Assembly: GCA_029245955.1 (NCBI GenBank)
Contig: JAQWOH010000086.1
Span: 19,770 to 83,769 of the forward strand
DNA: 64,000 bases
Source: Fuerstiella sp.
Lineage (GTDB): Bacteria > Planctomycetota > Planctomycetia > Planctomycetales > Planctomycetaceae
Reading direction: 5' to 3'
Position 1 is the first letter of the stretch; each line of letters starts with the position of its first letter. Shown here in pieces: positions 55,822 to 64,000 of this stretch. The notes beneath the pieces are model-generated. The model was not told the DNA's origin. It worked only from the letters and a program-made list of their open reading frames with translations, and did no database searches. The position numbers and the translations under genes are program-made.

Positions 55822-57762
55822 ATGGCAACAACTGACGACCTATCCGATGGTAAACCGGACCAGCGGTGGCTATGGCTGGTCTGGTCTCTGTTATTTGCTG
55901 CCGCGGCGTTTTTTGAATTTCGTCGCCTGTACAGCAGTTTCGAGACTCCTGTAGGACCGATGGCGTGGCTGTTGTTCTGGGACCCGGAGACGACGCTGCC
56001 GTTTTTCTGTCTTCTGAGTTTGCCATTGCTGCGATGGGTGTCAGATGAACGAGTCTCAGCACTGCGACGTGTCGATTTCAGGATTCGCCGAGCAGATCGT
56101 GACACAGGGGATCCACAGGTCGTCAATCGAGCGCAGAACGGTTCGTGTATTGCCGCGTGCTGTCTGATTTTCCTGTTATCCGTATTAAGCAGCTACGCGG
56201 TCGGAACCAAAAGCGTACGTATCACGACGATTCTGGACAGACGCGACATTGCATTCGCGGACCTGCCTCCCGCCTATCACGATGAATACAGTTATCTGCT
56301 CCAGGCGCAGACGTTTCTGGCCGGGCGAATGACGTTTCCTCCCATGACCATACGTCCGGATCTGTTTCACCAGATGCATGTGTTGAATGAGCGTCGTACG
56401 GTCAGCCGCTATTTCCCAATGACAGGCGTCTGGATGGCCCCGTTTGTGGCTTTCGGCCGCCCCATCTGGGGGCACTGGCTGGCGGGTGGACTGGCATCCG
56501 TCTTCTTCTATCTGGCGATGCGTCAAATCGTGCATCCGCGAGCTGCGTGTGTTGGTGGTGTGTTGATCGCAATAAGTCCGGGACTGGCTGTATTCAGCAA
56601 TTTGCTGCTTGCTCATCATCCTGTCATGCTGGCGTTAAGCGTCTTTACATGGTCGTTTCTGCGCATGATGTCGACGTCCGGTTTCTGTTATGCGGTGCTG
56701 TCCGGCACCGCATTGTCGTGCGCAATGCTCGGACGCCCCATGACGGCGGCCGGGTTCGCAATGCCCTTCGGCCTGTGGCTGGCCGTTGGTCTTGTTCGGG
56801 AACGTACTTCTCGTGTGCTGGCAGTTGGCGTGGCACTGCCGATCGTGGCGGGACTGACTGTGCTGGCCACATTCAATTATGAAGCCACAGGTTCATGGAA
56901 CCGGACGGCATACCAGGAGTACACCGATACGTTCACTCCGAGACACCGCTACGGATTCAATAACGGGGCTGCCCGCTTCACAGACGACCGTTCGAAAGTT
57001 CTGGCCAGCTACGATAAATGGGCGACCAATCTGACCCCCGCTGTAGCCGCGGAAAATGTCAGGAATCGGTTTGTTGCGAGTCTGCAGTGGTCACTGGCAG
57101 TGTTTCCGCTGTTGTTCGGTCTCGGAATGACAGTGCCTCTTTGCCGGTCACAGGCAACGCCTCTGAACCGCGCCACTGTTGCCAATCCCACCGGTCTGCG
57201 ACTACTCTTCGCCAGCGTGCTCACCCTGCACCTCGTACACGTCCCGTACTGGTTCGACGGCATCATGCATTGGCACTACGTCTTCGAAACCGCACCGCTG
57301 CTGCTGCTGCTCGCTGGTGTTGGACTGTATGCCGCAGCAGTGCAGTTGGGCGACTTTTTGCCACGGAAGATAGCCGTTGGATGGGTCGTCAGCCTGGTTG
57401 CTGTCGGATTGCTGCCAGGCTGGATTGCGATTCCGGTGTTCGATGGACAGTCGAAGGTCAGCGGCGCGGTGCATGAGATCGCGTTCGCGAGAACACGCTT
57501 CGAGTATTTCAATGCCACAGTTGAGTCGTCGGCAATTGACAAACCAGCATTGATTCTGATTCACGAGCGAGATTCCGACCCTCAGCTCAGCTATGTGATC
57601 AATGCACCAGACCTGGGGGGCACTGTGTTAAAATGCAGGCACCCGAAATCGCGAGAGGAAGTGCTGGACCTTCAGGCTGCGTTTCCGGGGCGGTCCATCT
57701 ACACTTTCAGTCCTGCAACACAATTATTTCGCCGTTGGCAAAATCCGAGCGCTGCCGAATAA
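55822..57762 (+). CDS. GT39-like integral membrane protein
   Basis: A 646-residue polytopic protein. After two helices near the N-terminus it has a soluble loop with PPAYHDEYSYLLQAQTFLAG, which carries the Asp-Glu motif placed as in lipid-linked sugar transferases of family 39, and FPMTGVWMAPFVAFGRPIWG. Several further helices follow (LASVFFYLAMRQIV; VGGVLIAISPGLAVFSNLLL) and the C-terminal quarter is mostly soluble. It could transfer a sugar from a polyprenyl-phosphate donor, but the acceptor is unknown. ATG 55822 has GAGG just upstream. Confidence 0.75.
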   Translation: MATTDDLSDGKPDQRWLWLVWSLLFAAAAFFEFRRLYSSFETPVGPMAWLLFWDPETTLPFFCLLSLPLLRWVSDERVSALRRVDFRIRRADRDTGDPQVVNRAQNGSCIAACCLIFLLSVLSSYAVGTKSVRITTILDRRDIAFADLPPAYHDEYSYLLQAQTFLAGRMTFPPMTIRPDLFHQMHVLNERRTVSRYFPMTGVWMAPFVAFGRPIWGHWLAGGLASVFFYLAMRQIVHPRAACVGGVLIAISPGLAVFSNLLLAHHPVMLALSVFTWSFLRMMSTSGFCYAVLSGTALSCAMLGRPMTAAGFAMPFGLWLAVGLVRERTSRVLAVGVALPIVAGLTVLATFNYEATGSWNRTAYQEYTDTFTPRHRYGFNNGAARFTDDRSKVLASYDKWATNLTPAVAAENVRNRFVASLQWSLAVFPLLFGLGMTVPLCRSQATPLNRATVANPTGLRLLFASVLTLHLVHVPYWFDGIMHWHYVFETAPLLLLLAGVGLYAAAVQLGDFLPRKIAVGWVVSLVAVGLLPGWIAIPVFDGQSKVSGAVHEIAFARTRFEYFNATVESSAIDKPALILIHERDSDPQLSYVINAPDLGGTVLKCRHPKSREEVLDLQAAFPGRSIYTFSPATQLFRRWQNPSAAE

Positions 57763-57781
57763 ACGACCGGAAAGCAAGTGA

Positions 57782-57860
57782 CTTCCGACCACTTTGCGTT
57801 GGCGGAAGCCAATGCGGTTCGCCATACCTCAGGGGCTGCCATATTGGCGTGACGGCCCCT
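57782..57860. terminator. Possible bidirectional terminator hairpins
   Basis: Between two convergent genes lie two inverted repeats: CTTCCG/CGGAAG (57782-57787 with 57803-57808) and AGGGGC/GCCCCT (57831-57836 with 57855-57860). Neither has a long T run, so intrinsic termination is only plausible. Confidence 0.3.
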
Positions 57861-57867
57861 TTGAGCA

Positions 57868-58095
57868 TCAAGTGGTTTCTTCGCTCGTTGCCTCTCCTTC
57901 TCCTTCTTCTTCCTTCTTTTTCTTCTTCTTACCGGCGGTAGGCTTGGCCACGCGGACCTTGGGCAGACCCAGAGGACTTTGGTCGTCCAGCCAGCGGTCC
58001 TGTTCCTTGAGAACCAGGATTCGTTCTCCCCGTTTCAGGACGTTTCTGGCACGAACGACGCCGCTGGGCTTCTTAAGTGATTTGTCGATTGACAC
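57868..58095 (-). CDS. Small basic protein, TIGR04137-like
   Basis: A 75-residue protein of the small basic family shared by Planctomycetes, Verrucomicrobia and Chlamydiae, possibly acting with ribosomes or RNA. It begins at GTG 58095 (SIDKSLKKPSGVVRARNVLK), supported by GGAG seven bases upstream (58103-58106), and continues RGERILVLKEQDRWLDDQSP and LGLPKVRV, the family core. The tail is low-complexity with a lysine run and then glutamates (AGKKKKKKEEEGEGEATSEE). An ATG further upstream in frame would add residues that have no family match. Confidence 0.88.
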   Translation of the reverse strand: MSIDKSLKKPSGVVRARNVLKRGERILVLKEQDRWLDDQSPLGLPKVRVAKPTAGKKKKKKEEEGEGEATSEETT

Positions 58096-58327
58096 AATTA
58101 AACTCCAAAATTCCGACGACGGAATCCGTCCTTGTCGCCACATTGAACTGAATTTCCCGTATTTTGACTGTCGTCGCTGCTGAAAGGGACAAAGCAGTCC
58201 TTTCACGGGACGCGGAGTTTATCGACAGTTCTCGGTTATCTCAACCAGGCTTATGCCGCTTTTTGAGCTGACGGTGCGATTCTGTTTCGTCTGCCATGGG
58301 TGAGAATCACGTTCAGGGATTGAGACA

Positions 58328-59215
58328 TTGGAAGACATCAGGCTTGCTGTCGGACTGATCGGTTTCGTTTCGGCTGCCGTATTTGCGGGGCTGTACCGCC
58401 TGCTCAGGGGGCGATCGAAGCTGTTTCTGGACTTCATCGCCGTGATTTTTGTGGTTCTGATCGTTGTTTATGTTTACACCGTCTGGGGGCAGTTGTGGAT
58501 CGTCAAATGGATTCCGCTGCCATCGGTCATTATTCTGGCCAACTGGTTTCCGCCTCTTCTGGCCGGTTTGGCTGCTGTCGTGTGGTGGCGACTGGACCCT
58601 GCGCCACTAACTCGGCGCTTACCGATCATAGTTGCCATGATCGCGGCCGCCGCGTTTTCTCTGACCTATTTCATTCCCTCCACACCGCCGGAATGCGGTG
58701 ACAAACGGGTATGGCCCGATGGCGCATGGCCGGTCTTTCTGCAGACCACTCCTCACACCTGCTCTGCTGCCGCAGCCGCCACAATTCTGTTTACGCTGGG
58801 AGTGGAAACCTCGGAGCAGGAAATGGCTGAACTGTGCCTGACGCAGTCGGGAACGACGTGGCTTGGTCTGTATCATGGCCTGTCAACGAAGCTCATGGGA
58901 ACAAAGTATCGGGTTCAGTTCTTTGAAGGCGACCTGCGAGAACTGCAGCACGCTGCGGCCTCGCACCCGGTTCTGCTGTGTTGCCGGCTTGACCCGGCCG
59001 TTGCAGAAATCATTCCGGAGTATGTGAGAGATGGTGGCTGGATTCCCGGCATGGCCCACTCGGTCGTGTACTTCGGTAGATCGGGGCAGGTCCACATTGT
59101 TGGCGACCCTTCCAGAGGATACGAAGGCTGGCCGGAACAGGACCTGAAGACGCTGTGGACGGGGACCGGGCTGCGCATTATCACACGAACTGAGCCGGAG
59201 GCAAGGTTACTGTGA
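58328..59215 (+). CDS. Membrane-anchored C39-like cysteine peptidase
   Basis: A 295-residue protein. Four hydrophobic segments occupy the first 120 residues (LAVGLIGFVSAAVFAGLYRL; FIAVIFVVLIVVYVYTVWG; LLAGLAAVVWW; IIVAMIAAAAFSLTYF). The rest has a C39-peptidase-like pattern: VFLQTTPHTCSAAAAATILF with the catalytic Cys after TTPHT, then PGMAHSVVYFG with the catalytic His and IVGDPSRGYEGW with the third Asp. The usual ABC-transporter parts of bacteriocin-processing C39 enzymes are absent, so this is a stand-alone peptidase domain. Start is TTG 58328; no good ATG precedes the first helix. Substrate unknown. Confidence 0.8.
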   Translation: MEDIRLAVGLIGFVSAAVFAGLYRLLRGRSKLFLDFIAVIFVVLIVVYVYTVWGQLWIVKWIPLPSVIILANWFPPLLAGLAAVVWWRLDPAPLTRRLPIIVAMIAAAAFSLTYFIPSTPPECGDKRVWPDGAWPVFLQTTPHTCSAAAAATILFTLGVETSEQEMAELCLTQSGTTWLGLYHGLSTKLMGTKYRVQFFEGDLRELQHAAASHPVLLCCRLDPAVAEIIPEYVRDGGWIPGMAHSVVYFGRSGQVHIVGDPSRGYEGWPEQDLKTLWTGTGLRIITRTEPEARLL

Positions 59216-59240
59216 GCAGCGCCAGCCGCACGACCCGTAC

Positions 59241-60677
59241 TCAGGCGAGAATCCCGTGCACCACCCGAGCTGTAAGCACACCCGTCAGTTTTTCCTCAAG
59301 GCCATTTCGATACCAGGAGAGTCGTTCGTTGTCCAGCCCCAGCAGATGCAGCATGGTGGCATGCCAGTCGGCGATACTGACCTTGTTTTCGGCGGCGGCA
59401 TAACCAATATCGTCCGTGGTTCCGTAGCTGAGGCCGCCTTGGACGCCTCCGCCAGCCATCCAGCCCACCATCGCGTTCTTGTTGTGGTCTCGGCCATTGT
59501 CGCCCTGTGCAATCGGCAACCGACCGAATTCACCGCCCCAGATAACCAGTGTGTCTTCCAGCAGCCCTCGGCTCTTGAGGTCCTTTAGCAATGCAGCGAT
59601 GGGCTGGTCGGTGCGGGCGCAACACTGCCGCAGTTCTTTCTGCAATCCACTGTGATTGTCCCACGGCTGATGTTCCAGGAACAGCTGCACAAAACGCACG
59701 CCTCGTTCAACCAGACGGCGCGCAATCAAACAGCGGCGACCATACGAATCGGTTGGTTCGTCACCGACACCGTATGCCTGCTGAGTTGCTGCCGTTTCCT
59801 GATTCAAATCCAGGGCATCCGACGCGGCCAGTTGCATTCGAGCAGCCAGCTCATAGCTGGTGATGCGAGCACCGAGCTCCGGCTGCAGCGAACGCTTGCG
59901 CTGGTGCAGCCGATCGAGCCGTGATATCAATTCTCGTTCCAGACGAGTGACACCGACTGGTTCTTCGAACTCCGGTTTGAGATCCAGCACGGGCGAACCC
60001 TGTGAACGAAAACGCGTTCCCTGATAGACTGGCGGCAGGTATCCGGATTGCCAGTTCTGTATTCGGTTGACCGGCAGTCCGCGTGGATCATCCAGCACGA
60101 CATATGCCGGCAGGCTTTGATTGACACTTCCCAGCCCATACGAAACCCACCCGCCAAGACTCGGAAGTCCGGGCAGCGTATTGCCGGAATGGAATTGAAA
60201 CAGGGCCGGCTCGTGCGTCAGGTTGGTCGTGTGCAGCGACCGGACAAGAGCGATGTCGTCGACGCAGGTTGACAGATGCGGCATGACCTCCGATACCCAC
60301 ATGCCGGACTGACCGTGGCGTGCAAACCGGAACGGAGAACGCATTAACGCGCCGGCGGCAGCAGGGTTTTCAACCTCGCCGGCAATTTCCTCAAAGTAAC
60401 TTTTTCCATGATTTCTGTCGAGTTCCGGCTTCGGGTCAAACAGATCCATCTGACTTGGCCCTCCATTCATAAATAAATGAATGACTGCCCGGGCCCGCGG
60501 TTCAAGGTGCGGCTGACGTGGCTTAAGATCATACACACCACTGGACGAGCTGCGCCGGACCGGGGTCTCCTGTGCCTTGCCAACGTCCTGACTGAGCAGC
60601 GAGCTGAGCGCTGCGCCGTAGATGCCGCCGCTCAGGTGGTCCAGAAAACTTCGCCTCAGTATGGAGCTTGTTGTCAT
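59241..60677 (-). CDS. DUF1501 protein (partner of the DUF1549/1553 gene)
   Basis: A 478-residue DUF1501 protein. ATG 60677 starts TTSSILRRSFLDHLSGGIYG, a Tat-type leader; upstream in-frame sequence is rejected. Diagnostic blocks are HLFMNGGPSQMDLFDPKPEL, LIARRLVERGVRFVQLFLEH, DTLVIWGGEFGRLPIAQGDN and IADWHATMLHLLGLDNERLS. It lies 84 bp downstream of the large PSCyt1/DUF1549/DUF1553 gene on the same strand, repeating the pair seen at 16693-21308. Confidence 0.92.
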   Translation of the reverse strand: MTTSSILRRSFLDHLSGGIYGAALSSLLSQDVGKAQETPVRRSSSSGVYDLKPRQPHLEPRARAVIHLFMNGGPSQMDLFDPKPELDRNHGKSYFEEIAGEVENPAAAGALMRSPFRFARHGQSGMWVSEVMPHLSTCVDDIALVRSLHTTNLTHEPALFQFHSGNTLPGLPSLGGWVSYGLGSVNQSLPAYVVLDDPRGLPVNRIQNWQSGYLPPVYQGTRFRSQGSPVLDLKPEFEEPVGVTRLERELISRLDRLHQRKRSLQPELGARITSYELAARMQLAASDALDLNQETAATQQAYGVGDEPTDSYGRRCLIARRLVERGVRFVQLFLEHQPWDNHSGLQKELRQCCARTDQPIAALLKDLKSRGLLEDTLVIWGGEFGRLPIAQGDNGRDHNKNAMVGWMAGGGVQGGLSYGTTDDIGYAAAENKVSIADWHATMLHLLGLDNERLSWYRNGLEEKLTGVLTARVVHGILA

Positions 60678-60761
60678 GGGGCTGCGATGAGTGTTAAATC
60701 GCCAATCGGCAGTTGATCTGTACTTCCGCACTTTTGGAAGTAGGGCATTAATTACGAGTGG

Positions 60762-63700
60762 TCAGTCGATGTACAGGAAGTCGGCGGAATTCATGAGGGC
60801 GTGGCAGATGTTCTGCAAAGCGTGCTGAGCGGCTTCGTCCGAATCTGAGGTTCCGTGACGAATGATCAGACGAGGGATGTTGTCTTTCTTACTGCCGTCG
60901 TCCCAGTCGCGACCGTACGCGGTGCCATCTTCATCCGCGATCAGGGCCAGCGTAATTCGACCGCTTTGTCCGGCACGATTCAGGTGTCTGAGATCCGCGG
61001 CAGAGGCGGCAGCGCTCCTGGCGTAGTGTCCAACGGTACCGACTCCGGAGAGAGCCTCGATTCTGCCGAAGCTCTGGAACATCTGTCGTTCACGGAACTT
61101 CGTCTCCTGGTAACCGTTCCATGTCAACTGGTCGATCCCCGGCGGCACCAGACAGGCCGTTTGCCTGATGGCATCGGTATTCAGAATCCCCAGCTCCAGT
61201 CGCGCCGACGTCCATGTACTGTTTGCCACACCGCTGACATCGAATTCCACCAGTCCGGACCGCAGTTCACGTCCCCGCGACCAAACTGAAATCAGGTCTT
61301 CTTCATAGACTCTGTCAGGCTCCGAATGCCGTACCCACAAATGTGTGGTTGCGGGAATCGTCGTTTCGACGCCCTGCTGCAGCCACTGCTGATTCAATTC
61401 CTCGTAAACCTGCAACATGATCTGCAGCTCGTCCACCGCCGGAGGCCGCCCGGTGGCGAGGACACAGGCCCGGTGTATCTGTGCCGCAGCGTCAGTTCCA
61501 GCCTCATCTCGGACGCGAGCGGCGAAAAAACGGCTCAATTCGTGAATGCGCCGATTGTTCAGCAGATGCAGCGCCTGCGGGGCCACGATCGAATCGCTGC
61601 GTTCAATGCAGTTTGGGTTAAGCTGCGGCAGGTCGAAATTATCCAGGATGGTCAGTCTTTCGGTTCGTCGCTGCTGTACATAGATGGTTCGCCGCCACAT
61701 GTTGTTTTTTCCGACGGCCACAACCAGTCCGTCGTCACGCGCAGCAACAGCATCCGGCTCTCCGTGTGGAGTGAGATCCAGTCGCCCGGCAATACTCAGC
61801 AGACAGTCTCGCAGCACTTCACCGTCCATCCGTCGCAGCGGCATGCGGGTCAGCAGCTTGTTTTCGGGATCATGTGCGGTGTGCAAGTCGGTGATTTCAG
61901 ACGACTGGCGATACGTAGCGGACGTCATCAGCAGGCGATGCATGGACTTAATCGACCACTTGAGCCGAATAAATTCAGTTGCCAGCCAGTCCAGCAGTTC
62001 CGGATGAGTAGGTCGTGCGCCGGTCGTGCCGAAGTTGTCGAGTGTTGAGACGATTCCCTTTCCAAAGTGATGTTTCCAGATGCGGTTCACCATCACTCGA
62101 GCTGTCAGCGGGTGCTTCGGCTGCGTCAGCCACCGTGCCAGCGCCAGTCGACGTCCCGTGGTGTTTGCAAAGGGAGGCACGACGTCAAAGGGAGTTTTTC
62201 CGTCGGTCAGCACGGAAGGCACACCTGGACCAACAGGACGACCGGGCGTCAGATAGTTTCCTCGTTTCAAAATGTAGGTTGGGGACGGTTCACCTCGATC
62301 CCACAGAGCTCGCACTCGCGGCTCCGGCACTCGTCTTTTATTGATGGCTTTGGTGGCTTCGTCAGCCTCTGACGAAGCCCTGTCAAATTCGGGCTCAAGT
62401 TTCCTGAGCATCTCGCTGTTCGGCTTCACGTCGGCGTGCTTCTTTGCGAATTCCCGCTGTTTCGCGGCCAGCTCTGTCTGCACAGCCTGGACTTCGGCTG
62501 TCAGTTTGTCTTCGTTCGCCTGCCATTCACGTCGTTCCTGAGTTGAAACGTGAGTCACGTACCTTTGATTCGTCGGTTCCAGCCAGTCATGTTCGTCCAG
62601 TGCGCCTTTGAAGATCGCTGCCAGTCGATAGTAATCCCGCTGGGGTATCGGATCAAACTTGTGCGAGTGACATCTCGCACAACGTAACGTCAGTCCCATG
62701 ACGGACGATGTCAGCACTTCCAGCTCATCATCGATGATTTCCAGACGATCAGGCACGAACGCCGTAATTCCGGCATAGGTGCCATCGGGGGCCATTCGCA
62801 GAAAACCCGTCGCCACCAGGTTGTCGTAAATTTCGTCTGAGATATTCTTCGCGTTCCTGAAATCGATCAATTCGTCGCCAGCGATCTGCTCGACCAGAAA
62901 CTGGTCGTAGGGTTTGTCGGCGTTGAGTGAACGGATGACATAATCACGATAACGATACGCCTCGGGGCGAACTCGATCCGCATGCTGGCCACCCTCCGAG
63001 TCGGCATAGCCTGCAAGATCCAGCCAGTAGCGCCCCCAGCGTTCTCCGTAGCGCGGTGACTTCAGCAGGCGGTCAATCAGCTGCTCGTAGGCATCGCTGG
63101 ACTTGTCGGTCAGGAAGTCGGCAATCTGATCGGGGGTTGGTGGCAACCCGGTCAGATCAAACGTCGCTCGACGAATCAGCGTTCGTCTGTCCGCTTCCCG
63201 GCACACTGTCAAACCATGCTCACGAAGCTTCCGCAGCACGAACGCGTCTACTGGATGTTCTGTGCTGTCTGCTGTGGCGATCGTAGGTAGAGCTGATGCC
63301 TTCGGAGACTGAAAGGACCAGAAACTGCGATCTTCGTCGCTGACAAGCGGATCGGGGTTGGTGTCGGCCACGTCCGGTGAAACGGAGTGCTCCGGAGCAC
63401 CGGCCGCGATCCACTGTGTCAGCAATTCGACTTCGCTGTCCGTCATCGGCTTCACGCTGACGGCCGCCAGTTTGTCCCGTGGCGGCATCTCATCCGCGTG
63501 AATGCGTTTCAGTATCTGACTGTTGTGAGGTTGACCGATCACCATCGCGGGGCCCGACTTCCCGCCCTTCAGGATAGAGTCCCGGGTGCGCAGGTCAAGG
63601 CTGGCGTGTTGCGTCTGCCGACCATGGCAGGTGGCACAGCGCAGCTTCAGAATGGGCAGAATGACATGCTGGCCGACAGGCTCTTTAACGGGCGTCCCTG

Positions 63701-64000
63701 ACTTCCGGAACTTCGCTCCGGACAGCACCCAGCGTTGAATCGTTTCCTGTTCAGCAGACGACAGCGCCTTTTGTCCCTCGGGCGGCATGCGCCGTTCCTG
63801 CACAACTTCGTACAGCAGGCTTTTCTCAGGCCTCCCGAGAGACAGTACGGATCCGGATTCGCTGCCCCGAAGAATCGCCGGCCCCGAACGCAGGTCGAGT
63901 TCAGCCTTTTGTTTCGTGCCATGACAGCCGAAACAGTGAGTGGCAAAAATGGGGCGAACATGTTCTTCGAAGACAAGAGTGTCGGGTGCCTCCTGGGCAC
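60762..64000 (-). CDS. PSCyt1-DUF1549-DUF1553 protein with inserted module (5' partial)
   Basis: The minus-strand frame is open to the right window edge, so the N-terminus is missing; an internal ATG at 63803 is not the start. Two PSCyt1 heme domains are seen: CFGCHGTKQKAELDLRSGPA near the edge and CATCHGRQTQHASLDLRTRD. DUF1549 follows (RRTLIRRATFDLTGLPPTPD, YGERWGRYWLDLAGYADSEG, TLRCARCHSHKFDPIPQRDY), then a coiled-coil-like charged stretch around 62350-62540. DUF1553 comes last (LTARVMVNRIWKHHFGKGIV, FGTTGARPTHPELLDWLATE). Between its penultimate part and the ending NICHALMNSADFLYID sits a beta-rich module of about 170 residues (about 60850-61370) that resembles DNRLRE/CBM96-type domains. 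It pairs with the DUF1501 gene. Confidence 0.9.
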   Translation of the reverse strand, partial: AQEAPDTLVFEEHVRPIFATHCFGCHGTKQKAELDLRSGPAILRGSESGSVLSLGRPEKSLLYEVVQERRMPPEGQKALSSAEQETIQRWVLSGAKFRKSGTPVKEPVGQHVILPILKLRCATCHGRQTQHASLDLRTRDSILKGGKSGPAMVIGQPHNSQILKRIHADEMPPRDKLAAVSVKPMTDSEVELLTQWIAAGAPEHSVSPDVADTNPDPLVSDEDRSFWSFQSPKASALPTIATADSTEHPVDAFVLRKLREHGLTVCREADRRTLIRRATFDLTGLPPTPDQIADFLTDKSSDAYEQLIDRLLKSPRYGERWGRYWLDLAGYADSEGGQHADRVRPEAYRYRDYVIRSLNADKPYDQFLVEQIAGDELIDFRNAKNISDEIYDNLVATGFLRMAPDGTYAGITAFVPDRLEIIDDELEVLTSSVMGLTLRCARCHSHKFDPIPQRDYYRLAAIFKGALDEHDWLEPTNQRYVTHVSTQERREWQANEDKLTAEVQAVQTELAAKQREFAKKHADVKPNSEMLRKLEPEFDRASSEADEATKAINKRRVPEPRVRALWDRGEPSPTYILKRGNYLTPGRPVGPGVPSVLTDGKTPFDVVPPFANTTGRRLALARWLTQPKHPLTARVMVNRIWKHHFGKGIVSTLDNFGTTGARPTHPELLDWLATEFIRLKWSIKSMHRLLMTSATYRQSSEITDLHTAHDPENKLLTRMPLRRMDGEVLRDCLLSIAGRLDLTPHGEPDAVAARDDGLVVAVGKNNMWRRTIYVQQRRTERLTILDNFDLPQLNPNCIERSDSIVAPQALHLLNNRRIHELSRFFAARVRDEAGTDAAAQIHRACVLATGRPPAVDELQIMLQVYEELNQQWLQQGVETTIPATTHLWVRHSEPDRVYEEDLISVWSRGRELRSGLVEFDVSGVANSTWTSARLELGILNTDAIRQTACLVPPGIDQLTWNGYQETKFRERQMFQSFGRIEALSGVGTVGHYARSAAASAADLRHLNRAGQSGRITLALIADEDGTAYGRDWDDGSKKDNIPRLIIRHGTSDSDEAAQHALQNICHALMNSADFLYID

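Noticed and set aside
55659..56126. Upstream extension of the small membrane protein before ligA
   Set aside because: The added 156 residues are Ser/Arg-rich and antisense to the GT39-like gene; the segment from ATG 55658 alone looks like a normal small membrane protein.
61326..62048. Plus-strand open frame inside the DUF1553 gene
   Set aside because: Opposite strand carries conserved DUF1549/DUF1553 blocks; no family match for the plus-strand reading.

Overview
This 64 kb window looks like a chromosomal segment of a planctomycete (Planctomycetota, probably Planctomycetales). The evidence is family content: three DUF1501 proteins, two very large PSCyt1-DUF1549-DUF1553 proteins, a DUF1559 prepilin-type protein with the C-terminal H-X9-DG signature, a TIGR04137-type small basic protein, a CRTAC1/ASPIC-UnbV FG-GAP protein, a PVC-type dehydrogenase remnant, a sulfatase and sialidases. 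Base composition is moderately GC-rich by eye. Genes lie on both strands in short operons, several starts are GTG or TTG backed by good Shine-Dalgarno sequences, and intergenic gaps are wide. I saw no tRNA, rRNA, CRISPR array or intact transposase.

Region 1 (1-3.6 kb): the 3' part of a polysaccharide export (Wza-like) gene, then a heavily broken thiamine-diphosphate enzyme of the acetolactate-synthase type.

Region 2 (3.9-31.7 kb): a glycan and sialic-acid-like scavenging region. It has two sialidase-type propeller proteins, a mutarotase(NanM-like)-Na+/solute symporter fusion, a second SSS symporter with a translationally coupled 77-residue membrane protein, a CBM9-like protein, a glycerophosphodiesterase, a PQQ-like propeller, a GH43/GH130-like propeller, a sulfatase, two DUF1501 proteins, one DUF1549/1553 protein, a complete TRAP transporter operon (P-Q-M order with ATGA overlaps) and a zinc alcohol dehydrogenase. 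Between the symporters lie an eroded amidohydrolase and an eroded PVC-type dehydrogenase. Neuraminate lyase, ManNAc kinase and epimerase genes are not in the window.

Region 3 (32-45.4 kb): secreted and envelope proteins, namely a TPR protein, CRTAC1, an SGNH-TPR fusion, a polytopic protein, an 8-heme and a 7-heme cytochrome c, a prepilin unit with its own promoter, acidic lipoprotein and terminator, and a large membrane protein. Their joint role is unknown.

Region 4 (45.5-64 kb): a PI-PLC/GDPD-like protein, a minus-strand run (small membrane protein, ligA, FHA-GAF-histidine kinase, BatA/VWA protein, VWA/GATase-like protein), a GT39-like membrane protein, the small basic protein, a membrane-anchored C39-like peptidase, and a DUF1501 plus DUF1549/1553 pair whose larger member runs off the right edge.

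All assignments come from reading motifs by eye; no database search was run. Decayed genes were recognised by piecing homologous segments together across frames and stops.
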